Shown: one piece after another, positions 1-6,373 of the stretch
Numbering within the stretch: the first letter of the stretch is position 1
How the letters are laid out: every line of letters starts with the position of its first letter
Assembly (NCBI GenBank): GCA_020717935.1
Contig: DYDK01000015.1
Span: 1 to 14,868, forward strand
Length of the DNA: 14,868 nucleotides
Direction of reading: 5' to 3'
Origin: Desulfocapsa sp.
GTDB lineage: Bacteria > Desulfobacterota > Desulfobulbia > Desulfobulbales > Desulfocapsaceae
The notes under the pieces: model-generated
What the model was told of the DNA's origin: nothing
Database searches by the model: none
Seen by the model: only the letters and a program-made list of their open reading frames with translations
Made by a program: the position numbers and the translations under genes

Positions 1-352
1 TAACAAATGTCCAAAAAAAATGACGCTTTTGGCATGTTGTTTACGAGGTCTGGTGTTTGAATTTCCATTGAAGCTCTGTTGTCATTAGGGACTCGGAAAT
101 TACCAATGTACCTGAATTGCGACCAGATTTGGGTTAGATTTGGCTGTGCCGATTGAACAAAACCGCAGGCATAATTGTGTTATGTCGAGGATTTTGTGAT
201 TGAGGCACAGTCAAAGATGGCCCAAAGATGGGAAGCAAGATGGTATATTGGTAACTTCCGAGTCCCTTATAGCGTATGTGAAAATGAGGTGGGTTGTGCT
301 CTTCAAAGTACATTGTGATCACAATCCCCAGAAATCTGCATATTTCAGGCAT
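1..352 (-). pseudogene. DUF4160 family gene interrupted by a small inverted-repeat element, 3' end off the window
   Basis: The protein starts with ATG at 352 and its first 28 residues (MPEICRFLGIVITMYFEEHN, then PPHFHIRY) are the conserved DUF4160 N-terminus, including the HNPPHFH motif. After that the frame runs into the element at 88-266 and diverges. Removing the element plus one TTA copy (267-269) rejoins the frame as RYNDNRASMEIQTPDL and it stays open to the left edge, which looks like the second half of the DUF4160 fold. The gene is therefore disrupted by insertion and also truncated by the window edge. DUF4160 proteins are small, of unproven function, and often precede a DUF2442 gene; that partner would lie left of position 1 and cannot be seen. 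Family call confident; inactivity is inferred, since the 72-residue hybrid could still be made. Confidence 0.8.
88..266. mobile_element. MITE-like element with 25-bp terminal inverted repeats and TTA target duplication
   Basis: The left end (88-112, GGGACTCGGAAATTACCAAT...) and the reverse complement of the right end (242-266, GGGACTCGGAAGTTACCAAT...) match at 23 of 25 positions. Both ends are flanked by TTA (85-87 and 267-269), a 3-bp target duplication. The 179-bp interior has no credible coding capacity, so the element would need a transposase supplied elsewhere. It sits inside the DUF4160 gene, and precise subtraction restores that reading frame. The parent insertion-sequence family was not recognised. 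Confidence 0.85.
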
Positions 353-376
353 CTTCGTTTGCTCCCAGTAGCTTTC

Positions 377-417
377 TCCATTCTCGCTCCCATGCGCCGC
401 ATGGGAGCGAGAATGGA
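377..417. repeat. Perfect 19-bp-arm palindrome, CCCATGCG/CGCATGGG repeat family
   Basis: Arms 378-396 and 398-416 are exact reverse complements around a single C at 397, and the outer pair 377/417 also matches. The core CCCATGCGCCGCATGGG recurs at 5958-5978, 6095-6119, 12068-12092 and 12172-12196. It lies 17 nt past the stop codon of the minus-strand cytochrome and upstream of the DUF4160 gene. It could fold as a transcript-end hairpin, but no T-tract follows, so it is better described as a REP-type repeat. Confidence 0.85.
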
Positions 418-433
418 ATCCATAAGCGGGGGG

Positions 434-1858
434 TTATTTCTTGGCGTTCTCTTTCTCCTCTGGCGCATCTATAATTTCATTTTCCACTGGCGCCCCTAAG
501 CTTTCTTTTTCTCCCGGCCCTTCATTTTCCTGCTCTTTTACTTCTTGCCCTTTATCCCCCTGCTTTTTTGCCGTGGGTTTCTTCGTGTCCTCACCCGTCC
601 CCTCGTTTTCACTCTTTTCATCGCCATAATTCACGGGATGAAGACGATCATACCGCTTCGTTTGATGACAACCAGGGGAACAACTGCCGCCGGTGTCCTT
701 TATTACGAAACGAATGGGAATATTCCAGGAGCCAAAGGGCGCGCCCTCGTCTGCAATGAGCTTGTCGCTGTTGCTGGCATGGGGGGCGTGGCAGGTGCGG
801 CAGGTGCGCCCTTTGAGTTTGCGGGCAGAATGGACGAAGTGCAGATTGTTCTTTCCATTCCGAAACTCGGTGTGCACTGTCGTGTCCGGAAAACGCAAAA
901 GATTTTCTTCATGGCAGCTAAGGCAGAAAGCATAGGTGCCGGGTTTATAGTTGGCATACATATCTGAAGGATAGGCGTTCGTCAGGAGCCGTGGATAGGC
1001 TGAGCCGTGGGGATCATGGCAGGACGAGCATTCTCCTTCCTTGATCGGGCCATGCAGATGCTTCTTCCCTTCCAGCTCTTTTTTAATATTGACCAGTCCC
1101 TTTTTTTTACTGCCGCCATCCTTGCCGGTGTAATCCTTGTCGTGACAGCTCAGGCACAACTCCTTTTCAGAAAACTGGAGGAGCTTTTTATGCTCGCTGA
1201 AATGGACAAGATGACAGCTTCCGCAACTCTGCTTGCTGGAAAGGGGCAGATGTCTGGTTTTGGCTTTTTTGCTTTTGTCGCTGATTTCCTGATGGCACTC
1301 GGCGCAGACATCCTCCATCTTCCCTTTTAACAGGGACTCAAAAGGACTGCTGTGGGGGTTATGACAGGAAACGCACGGTTTTGTTTTTACCGGATTGTGA
1401 ATTATCGCGGCTGTTTTCATGCCCTCGCTGAAATCCTGATGGCATTTGAAGCAGAGTTCCTGCTGATTCTCGCGCAGGAGAGATTTATGGTCAGAGGAGT
1501 GGATGTTATGGCATTCCAGGCAGTCTCCCTGCACTGCCGGTCCATGGCCAAATTTTTCCTTTATCATCTTCTCATCGTGGCAGCCGCCGCACAGGGCTGC
1601 GCCTTCCGCAGCCAGAGCAAAGGTTTTCTGGCCCGGCGAGGGATGAGTCTCAACCTTCCGCACATGGCACCCCATGCAATCTTCACGAGCCGCTTGATGG
1701 ACAACGGGCTTACTGACAAGACCAGAATGACACTGGGCCGTGACACAACTGTTGCTGTGGGCCAAGGGTGGAGACACAAGGAAAAGGAAAAAAAGGACAC
1801 ACAAGGAATGTGTAAAGGAGGGCTTGTCTGCATTCAAAAAAAATAATTTGCTTCTCAT
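434..1858 (-). CDS. Secreted multiheme c-type cytochrome (doubled-CXXCH type, up to 13 hemes)
   Basis: A predicted periplasmic or extracellular electron-transfer protein of 474 residues. It has a hydrophobic signal segment (about residues 18-34, SLCVLFFLFLVSPPLAHS), then eleven CXXCH heme motifs, plus one CX4CH near the N-terminus (CVTAQCH, residues 38-44) and one CX3CH near the C-terminus (CSPGCH). Motifs come in pairs separated by HxxH-like stretches (NPHSS, DPHGS, APHAS), the pattern of doubled-CXXCH cytochromes. The last ~65 residues form a Lys/Glu-rich tail with no heme motif. The frame stays open upstream to 2035, but that extension translates a dispersed noncoding repeat (1927-2010), so ATG 1858 is preferred although its Shine-Dalgarno is poor. 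It lies 189 nt downstream of the response-regulator gene on the same strand, suggesting it is co-transcribed or a target. Specific redox partner unknown. Confidence 0.88.
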   Translation of the reverse strand: MRSKLFFLNADKPSFTHSLCVLFFLFLVSPPLAHSNSCVTAQCHSGLVSKPVVHQAAREDCMGCHVRKVETHPSPGQKTFALAAEGAALCGGCHDEKMIKEKFGHGPAVQGDCLECHNIHSSDHKSLLRENQQELCFKCHQDFSEGMKTAAIIHNPVKTKPCVSCHNPHSSPFESLLKGKMEDVCAECHQEISDKSKKAKTRHLPLSSKQSCGSCHLVHFSEHKKLLQFSEKELCLSCHDKDYTGKDGGSKKKGLVNIKKELEGKKHLHGPIKEGECSSCHDPHGSAYPRLLTNAYPSDMYANYKPGTYAFCLSCHEENLLRFPDTTVHTEFRNGKNNLHFVHSARKLKGRTCRTCHAPHASNSDKLIADEGAPFGSWNIPIRFVIKDTGGSCSPGCHQTKRYDRLHPVNYGDEKSENEGTGEDTKKPTAKKQGDKGQEVKEQENEGPGEKESLGAPVENEIIDAPEEKENAKK

Positions 1859-1926
1859 TTCAGTCGAACCGTTGAATTTTATGGTCGATTCCGGTGTCCA
1901 AGAACGGCATGGGAACCCAAAAGAAA

Positions 1927-2010
1927 TCTCCCGCAGAGGAGCTGAGGAGATGAGAATGACAAAAGCCAAAAAACTTCTCTCTGCGTCTCTGCGTCTCTGC
2001 GGGAAAAAAA
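1927..2010. repeat. Dispersed imperfect palindrome ending in TCTCTGCGTCTCTGCGGGAAAA
   Basis: One side carries TCTCCCGCAGAGGAGCTGAG and the other CTCTGCGTCTCTGCGTCTCTGCGGG, which are roughly inverted copies. The same right arm appears at 8608-8630. This segment separates the response-regulator stop from the cytochrome start. When translated on the minus strand it gives the artefactual peptides QRRRDAE and SAPLREI, a reason not to extend the cytochrome upstream. Confidence 0.75.
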
Positions 2011-2047
2011 TGTTACGAAACAACGATGCCTTCAAGAGTCCCGTTCT

Positions 2048-3478
2048 TTATGCTGAAGAGTACCCTTCCAGATTGTATTTTTTCATTCGATAGCGCAGTG
2101 TATCACGGGACATGTGCAGGCATTTGGCAGCCTGGGTCTGATTGCCAGTGAATCGTTCCAGGGCCTGGAGAATCAAGTCTTTTTCCATTTCTTCCAGAGA
2201 TATTCCCTCAAGGGGGAGGCGGATACTGTTTTTTCTTGGCAGCAGTCGTTCGGTCGGGATGCCTGGCAATGACGACAGGGGCATCATCTTCTGCTCCGCG
2301 CACTCCCGTATCTCCTGAGAAAAATACCTGGGCGTGAGGACAGTCTCATTTTCAAGCATCATGGCTCGCTCAACCATGTTCCGCAGTTCACGGACATTCC
2401 CCGGCCAGTCAAAATGAATCAGACAATCCATGGCGGCCGAGCTGACGCCGGTAATGTTCTTGCCGTACTCTTTGTTCAAACGATCAATAAAATAGTTGAC
2501 CAGCACCGGAATATCCTCCCTGCGCTCGCGCAGGGGTGGGATCTGAATGGTCATGACATTCAACCGGTAAAACAGATCGCCACGGAACTGTTCAGCGGCA
2601 ACGAGTTTTTTCAGATTCTGGTTGGTGGCGGTGATAAACCGCACATCCGTTTCCAGATCAGTTGTTCCACCCAGTCTCCGAAAGGTATTGGAGTCAATAA
2701 CCTTCAGGATTTTAGCCTGCATAATCAGAGGCATATCCCCGATCTCGTCAAGAAAAACGGATCCCCCATTGGCCGTTTCAAAGATTCCCTTATGCCGACT
2801 GGAGGCATCGGTAAAAGCGCCTTTCTCATGCCCGAAAAGCTCATTTTCAAGGAGATTCTCAGGAATAGCGGCGCAGTTTGTTTCAATAAACGGGGCTTCT
2901 GCCCTGGCGGAGTGATAGTGAATGGCACGGGCGACAAGTTGCTTGCCGGTTCCCGATTCTCCAAGAACCAGAACAATTTTAACATCGGTTTCAGCGCAGA
3001 CCCTGATGAGCTTAAAAACCTCGATGGCCTTTGGCGAATTACCGATAAAATTGTCGTAATCGTATTTTTTTCGTAATTCCCTTTTGAAGGAATTCACCTC
3101 CTGGCGAAGCTGTTTTTTCTCAAACAACTGCTCGACCACATGGCGGATATAATCCACATCAAAGGGCTTGCCGATGTAGTCATCAGCGCCCGCTTTCAAG
3201 GCATTCACGGCCGAGTCAGCATCGGCAAAGGCGGTAATCATCACCACCATGAGGTCTTCATCGCTTGCCTTGAACTGAGTAAGCAGATGGATCCCATTGA
3301 CATCGGGAAGCCGCACATCCAGAAGAACCATTTCCGGTTGAAAGGAATTAAATTTAGCGAGCGCCTCTACGCCATTTAAGGCTGTTTCAACAGAAAAACC
3401 CGCAGCAGTCAGCACTTCGCCAAGCGACCAGCACACTAATTTTTCGTCATCAACAATGAGAATACGGCTTGTTTTCAT
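2048..3478 (-). CDS. Sigma-54-dependent response regulator, NtrC/AtoC type
   Basis: A cytoplasmic transcription activator of 476 residues with the complete three-domain plan. The receiver domain (about 5-120) has acidic residues D10/D11, phospho-acceptor D54 in VLLDVRLPD, T82 and K104. The AAA+ domain (about 143-370) has Walker A GESGTGKQ (173-180), Walker B VFLDEIGD (241-248) and the sigma-54 contact loop at 220-225, read here as GAFTDA rather than the commoner GAFTGA. The C-terminal Fis-type helix-turn-helix (about 430-472) includes NQTQAAKCLHMSRDTLRYRM. The start codon overlaps the end of the kinase gene by 4 bp (ATGA), so the two are translationally coupled and are a cognate pair. The next gene downstream is a multiheme cytochrome, so control of electron-transfer genes is a reasonable inference. 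No clear GG-N10-GC promoter was found in the window, so targets are unproven. Confidence 0.95.
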   Translation of the reverse strand: MKTSRILIVDDEKLVCWSLGEVLTAAGFSVETALNGVEALAKFNSFQPEMVLLDVRLPDVNGIHLLTQFKASDEDLMVVMITAFADADSAVNALKAGADDYIGKPFDVDYIRHVVEQLFEKKQLRQEVNSFKRELRKKYDYDNFIGNSPKAIEVFKLIRVCAETDVKIVLVLGESGTGKQLVARAIHYHSARAEAPFIETNCAAIPENLLENELFGHEKGAFTDASSRHKGIFETANGGSVFLDEIGDMPLIMQAKILKVIDSNTFRRLGGTTDLETDVRFITATNQNLKKLVAAEQFRGDLFYRLNVMTIQIPPLRERREDIPVLVNYFIDRLNKEYGKNITGVSSAAMDCLIHFDWPGNVRELRNMVERAMMLENETVLTPRYFSQEIRECAEQKMMPLSSLPGIPTERLLPRKNSIRLPLEGISLEEMEKDLILQALERFTGNQTQAAKCLHMSRDTLRYRMKKYNLEGYSSA

Positions 3479-5370
3479 AGGGGCCCGTTCAGAAAAAGGG
3501 TGTCAGATGATTCATGAGAAGCAAGGGGGGCGTAAATCGGTAACGAAACAGTAAAGGTTGAACCCACCCCTATACTGCTCTTGGCCGTTATAACCCCGCC
3601 ATGCAGCTCTACCATGCGTTGGGAGATGGAGAGGCCTAAACCCGTTCCCTTACATTTTGTCGTGTGAAAGGGGTTGAATATTTTTTCCAGTGAATCTGGG
3701 GCAATTCCGTAACCGGTGTCAGCAATGGAGATGTTAAGCATGGCCGGGCTCTGCAAACAACTCAGACGAGTGCATGACGGGTGACCGATGGGGCTTGTTG
3801 ATGGGCTTGCCGCCTGTATCTGTAAGGTAAGGCTTCCCTCGATATCCATGGCATCAATGGCATTGATAGCAATATTCAAAAAGACCTGTTGCAACTGTCC
3901 GGCATCTCCTTGCACACGGGGAAGCGGCTTTTCATATACCTTGCGCACCCCTATTTTTTTCTTGTCAAGTTGCCCCATAACCAGAAAAAGGATCTTGTCG
4001 AGCAGCTCCACCATATCAATATCAGAAAAATGAGCTTGACCGGGCCGCGCGAATTGAAGCAGATTGTTGACAAAAGAGTCCAATCGCTTCACCTGTTCCT
4101 GCACCGCGTTAAAAACAAAGTGGTGCGGGTGCTCGACATGATAATTCTTGGCCATGATCTGCATGGCGCCAGCTATTCCAGCCAGCGGGTTTTTAATTTC
4201 ATGGGCCATGCCGGCGGCAAGCTCACCTAAGGAGGCCAGTTTATCAACCCTGGCAAGGTTTTGCTCCATGATTTTTCGAGCCCCAATGTCACGAAAGATA
4301 CAACTCACGCCAGAAATATCATTATGAATATCTTTAATCGCCGAAAAACAGACTTCCGCCGCGATAATTTCCCTGTTTTTTTTTCGCATGGAAAGCTCTG
4401 CCAGGGAACCCATGCATGAATCCATCTCATCAACGGTATCAAAATAGAGGCATCTGTTGTTATTATTTTTTTCGGCAAACAAATAAGTCAGCGGTTTGCC
4501 AAGCAGTTCCCGTCCCTGATAGCCCAGCAAATTCTCGGCGGCGGTATTCACTTCATTGATTTCCATAAACTGGTTCGCGGTAATCAGTCCGCTCCGCATA
4601 TTCTGGATAATACTTTGATAAAAACTCTTTAACTCCTGAATCTCAATAAGTTGATCCGCAATCTTGTCAATCATTTCTTTTTGTGCCAGTACCCGACCCA
4701 GCGAGCATTCCGCATGGCTCACCAGAGAGAAAGCCAGGCTCAATTCGTCGCAGGTAATATCTTTTTCGGAAAAAGACTTATCGGCCAATACGAACCCAAA
4801 AAAGTTTGTTTTATCACAGATTGGCAGAATCAAAAAAGAGGTGACATCTCCCAGGAGACCACTGATTGTTTGATCGTATCCGTCCATGTGCATGATCGAA
4901 TAATGCTGATATTGTCCAATCTGACCGGAATGCGAAGGGGAAAATGTCAGCTCAGGCACGCAAGGATTCATCCGGATTCTTCCATTGGTTCCGTTGGTTC
5001 CATTGGTGGTACGATGAGTATCTTTTACAATGTCACAGGGCTGCGTGGAGGCGCCTTCATTTCCCGTCACTCCTTTGCAATGAATCACATTGAGTGGCTC
5101 TCGATCATTATATACTTTTCGCAGCAAGCCGTTGACTTCATCAAAAAAAACACGATAGCCACATTCAGAAACATCATGAAACCCATAATAAACCTGTGTT
5201 TCAAGAAAATGGGTGACACTATCTAAGCGCAATACCACGATTCGCTCAAATCCTGTATTTTCAATGAGATCCTCCACAAGAAAATCCAGAATCCCATTTC
5301 CATCATCAGTACAGGCCGTTCTTCTGGAACTCCGATAGAGGGCCCGCAGGTCATTGATAACTTCTTTCAC
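3475..5370 (-). CDS. Sensor histidine kinase (GAF-like, PAS, HisKA, HATPase)
   Basis: A 631-residue kinase for the adjacent regulator. An N-terminal GAF-like sensing region covers about 20-225. It contains an asparagine/glycine-rich insert (TTNGTNGTNG, 121-130). A helical linker and a PAS domain (about 248-365, with GLITAN and NEVNTAAENLLGYQGRELLG) follow. The phospho-accepting His is H390 in GMAHEIKNPL. The ATPase domain has N499/N503 (LNIAINAIDAM), DTGYGI (551-556) and GTGLGLSI (575-582), with an unusual ~20-residue serine/proline/cysteine-rich insert at about 521-543. No transmembrane segment is evident, so it probably senses a cytoplasmic or diffusible signal. The frame has a TAA only six codons upstream of the GTG at 5370 and no early ATG, so GTG is taken as start. 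Confidence 0.93.
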   Translation of the reverse strand: MKEVINDLRALYRSSRRTACTDDGNGILDFLVEDLIENTGFERIVVLRLDSVTHFLETQVYYGFHDVSECGYRVFFDEVNGLLRKVYNDREPLNVIHCKGVTGNEGASTQPCDIVKDTHRTTNGTNGTNGRIRMNPCVPELTFSPSHSGQIGQYQHYSIMHMDGYDQTISGLLGDVTSFLILPICDKTNFFGFVLADKSFSEKDITCDELSLAFSLVSHAECSLGRVLAQKEMIDKIADQLIEIQELKSFYQSIIQNMRSGLITANQFMEINEVNTAAENLLGYQGRELLGKPLTYLFAEKNNNNRCLYFDTVDEMDSCMGSLAELSMRKKNREIIAAEVCFSAIKDIHNDISGVSCIFRDIGARKIMEQNLARVDKLASLGELAAGMAHEIKNPLAGIAGAMQIMAKNYHVEHPHHFVFNAVQEQVKRLDSFVNNLLQFARPGQAHFSDIDMVELLDKILFLVMGQLDKKKIGVRKVYEKPLPRVQGDAGQLQQVFLNIAINAIDAMDIEGSLTLQIQAASPSTSPIGHPSCTRLSCLQSPAMLNISIADTGYGIAPDSLEKIFNPFHTTKCKGTGLGLSISQRMVELHGGVITAKSSIGVGSTFTVSLPIYAPLASHESSDTLFLNGPL

Positions 5371-5569
5371 AGCAGTATTTCCCAGTTGAATTTAACAGGA
5401 GAGGACTCTTTGAATGTAACAAAGGAGAATGACGGCCTGTTCCCGTGAACAGCTCAATAATATCTTCTTGTGTATGCGGGTATGCAGGAATCAGACCAAC
5501 TGAGGAGTCAGTGTCCGAAACACCAGGGTTGCTGTCACCGATGCCATAGTACATGTTTTACGCAACGAA

Positions 5570-5578
5570 ATTATAACA
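5570..5578 (-). promoter_or_regulatory. Candidate extended -10 promoter element for the kinase-regulator operon
   Basis: On the minus strand this reads TGTTATAAT, a perfect TATAAT with the TGn extension. There is no good -35 hexamer 17 bp upstream, which extended -10 promoters can tolerate. Transcription would begin near 5563, leaving a leader of roughly 190 nt before the GTG at 5370. Confidence 0.45.
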
Positions 5579-5690
5579 AATTCTCTTGTTTTTTATTGTT
5601 TCAAGCTGCCCCCTGTTAATGAGGTCACAAGAAAGAGCATGAAACCCCTTTGCAAAACAATCACCAGATAATTATGGGCAGAGTGCCCCA

Positions 5691-5730
5691 ACTGTGGCAT
5701 TTAACCGGCATTGTGGGCAAATGCCACAGT
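5691..5730. repeat. Perfect 12-bp inverted repeat ACTGTGGCATTT / AAATGCCACAGT
   Basis: Arms 5691-5702 and 5719-5730 are exact reverse complements separated by 16 bp. It may be a REP-type unit or a large operator; nothing in the sequence decides between these. Confidence 0.7.
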
Positions 5731-5820
5731 CGCGGTGGTTATTTCCCCCATTGGTGAGGATGGGATGGGGGGAAACTCCAGTCCGGTATCGCCCGCAACC
5801 CAAGTGGTCAGTAGCCAGTA

Positions 5821-5881
5821 GGTTGTTTGGGGACATGACCCGAATTGGCTTTTTAATTCGGGATCGTGTCCCCAAACGACC
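5821..5881. repeat. Long near-perfect hairpin, arms GTTTGGGGACATGACCCGAA / TTCGGGATCGTGTCCCCAAAC
   Basis: The main arms 5825-5846 and 5855-5877 pair with one mismatch and one bulge around an 8-base loop (GGCTTTTT). Flanking GGTT/GACC extends the stem to 5821-5881. The length and near-symmetry resemble REP elements mobilised by Y1 (RAYT-like) transposases, but no such gene is in the window. Confidence 0.75.
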
Positions 5882-5895
5882 GGTGTTGCCACGAC

Positions 5896-5938
5896 GACAG
5901 GATTTCCCTGGATTCCGCTTCGCTTCATCCAGGCTGTC
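5896..5938. repeat. Interrupted inverted repeat GACAG...CCTGGAT / ATCCAGG.CTGTC
   Basis: Inner arms CCTGGAT (5907-5913) and ATCCAGG (5927-5933), with outer GACAG (5896-5900) and CTGTC (5934-5938), form a stem around CCGCTTCGCTTC. It lies between two larger palindromes and appears to be another dispersed repeat unit. Confidence 0.55.
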
Positions 5939-5953
5939 GATTCTTTATTTTTT

Positions 5954-6121
5954 CTCGTTCCCATGCGCCGCATGGGAATGCAGTTGAGGATGTGCCCCGA
6001 AGGAAATCCTCTTGGGGGATGTCGCATCCAGTCACCGAATTCACTCCGCTCGGCTTTCCTTGATTATCTCGGGCCTGCGACGCAGGCGCGGATGGGTTCC
6101 CATGCGGCGCATGGGAACCAG
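5954..6121. repeat. Composite palindromic repeat (CTCGTTCCCATGCGCCGCATGGGAA ... GGTTCCCATGCGGCGCATGGGAACC)
   Basis: Two copies of the CCCATGCG/CGCATGGG palindrome (5958-5978 and 6095-6119) face each other as ends of one unit. Between them is GCATCCAG near 6024 and a smaller palindrome CCTGCGACGCAGG at 6074-6086. The arrangement matches the unit at 12066-12199, so the whole composite, not just the core palindrome, is the repeated entity. Confidence 0.8.
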
Positions 6122-6206
6122 AGAAAAATATGAAGCCAAAAAAACGGATATCGTGTAAGAAGTATAAATTTTGCTAACCCCGATGAACGGGATAAGTGAT
6201 TTTCGC

Positions 6207-6242
6207 AGAATATTTTCTTGAAAAAAAACAAGAAAATATTCT
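6207..6242. repeat. Perfect 14-bp inverted repeat with an A8 loop
   Basis: AGAATATTTTCTTG (6207-6220) and CAAGAAAATATTCT (6229-6242) are exact complements around eight A residues. It is AT-rich and sits about 130 nt upstream of the first dodecaheme cytochrome gene, upstream of the candidate promoter. It could be a regulator-binding site or a transcription terminator stem. Confidence 0.65.
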
Positions 6243-6291
6243 ATGAGTCATTCATAGTTTTTATTTTATGATAAAAAGCACTACCCAGAAC

Positions 6292-6315
6292 TTTGTGTAT
6301 AATTTTGTGTATAAC
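6292..6315 (+). promoter_or_regulatory. Candidate promoter region with repeated TTTGTGTATAA
   Basis: TTTGTGTATAA occurs twice in tandem, giving a TATAAT at 6298-6303 and a TATAAC at 6310-6315, about 60-75 nt before the cytochrome start. No convincing -35 hexamer is present at the usual spacing, so an activator may be needed. No sigma-54 GG-N10-GC signature was found here. Confidence 0.35.
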
Positions 6316-6373
6316 TGAAATGGGTCAGAGTTGATCTGCCATATTTTATTAACAACTCAACAGGAGAAAGGAA

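Larger units (their letters stand above)
5371..6373. other. Intergenic palindrome-rich region between the divergent kinase and cytochrome operons
   Basis: About 1 kb with no convincing gene. Short open frames exist but lack ribosome-binding sites and family resemblance. It contains at least five separate inverted repeats: 5691-5730, 5821-5881, 5896-5938, the composite at 5954-6121, and 6207-6242. It must also contain the promoters of the two divergent operons; candidate -10 elements are listed separately. Confidence 0.75.

Noticed and set aside
1909-1921. GGCATGGGAACCC resembling half of the CCCATGCG/CGCATGGG palindrome
   Set aside because: Only one degenerate arm is present and no partner arm is nearby, so it was not listed as a repeat copy.
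3065-3090. 17-bp identity TTTCGTAATTCCCTTTT shared with 14686-14702
   Set aside because: AT-rich, in the regulator coding region in one place and upstream of the aminopeptidase in the other, with no extension of similarity. Most likely chance or a minor repeat trace.
5351-5554. 67-residue minus-strand open frame upstream of and overlapping the kinase start
   Set aside because: No Shine-Dalgarno, no family resemblance, Ser/Leu-rich shadow-like composition, and a start only ~9 nt from the likely transcription start. It could be a leader peptide but the sequence does not support it.
5672-6063. Several open frames of 65-108 residues on both strands in the palindrome cluster
   Set aside because: They are translations of the repeats themselves (peptides such as PMRRMGTR and SRSHAPHGNA), overlap each other and have no ribosome-binding sites.
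5821-6242. CRISPR-like array of palindromic repeats
   Set aside because: The palindromes differ in sequence and spacing, with no regularly repeated unit and no cas genes.
6122-6373. Possible sigma-54 promoter for the cytochrome operon
   Set aside because: Every GG in the interval was checked for GC ten bases downstream; none fitted. The same was true upstream of 1858 and 8689.
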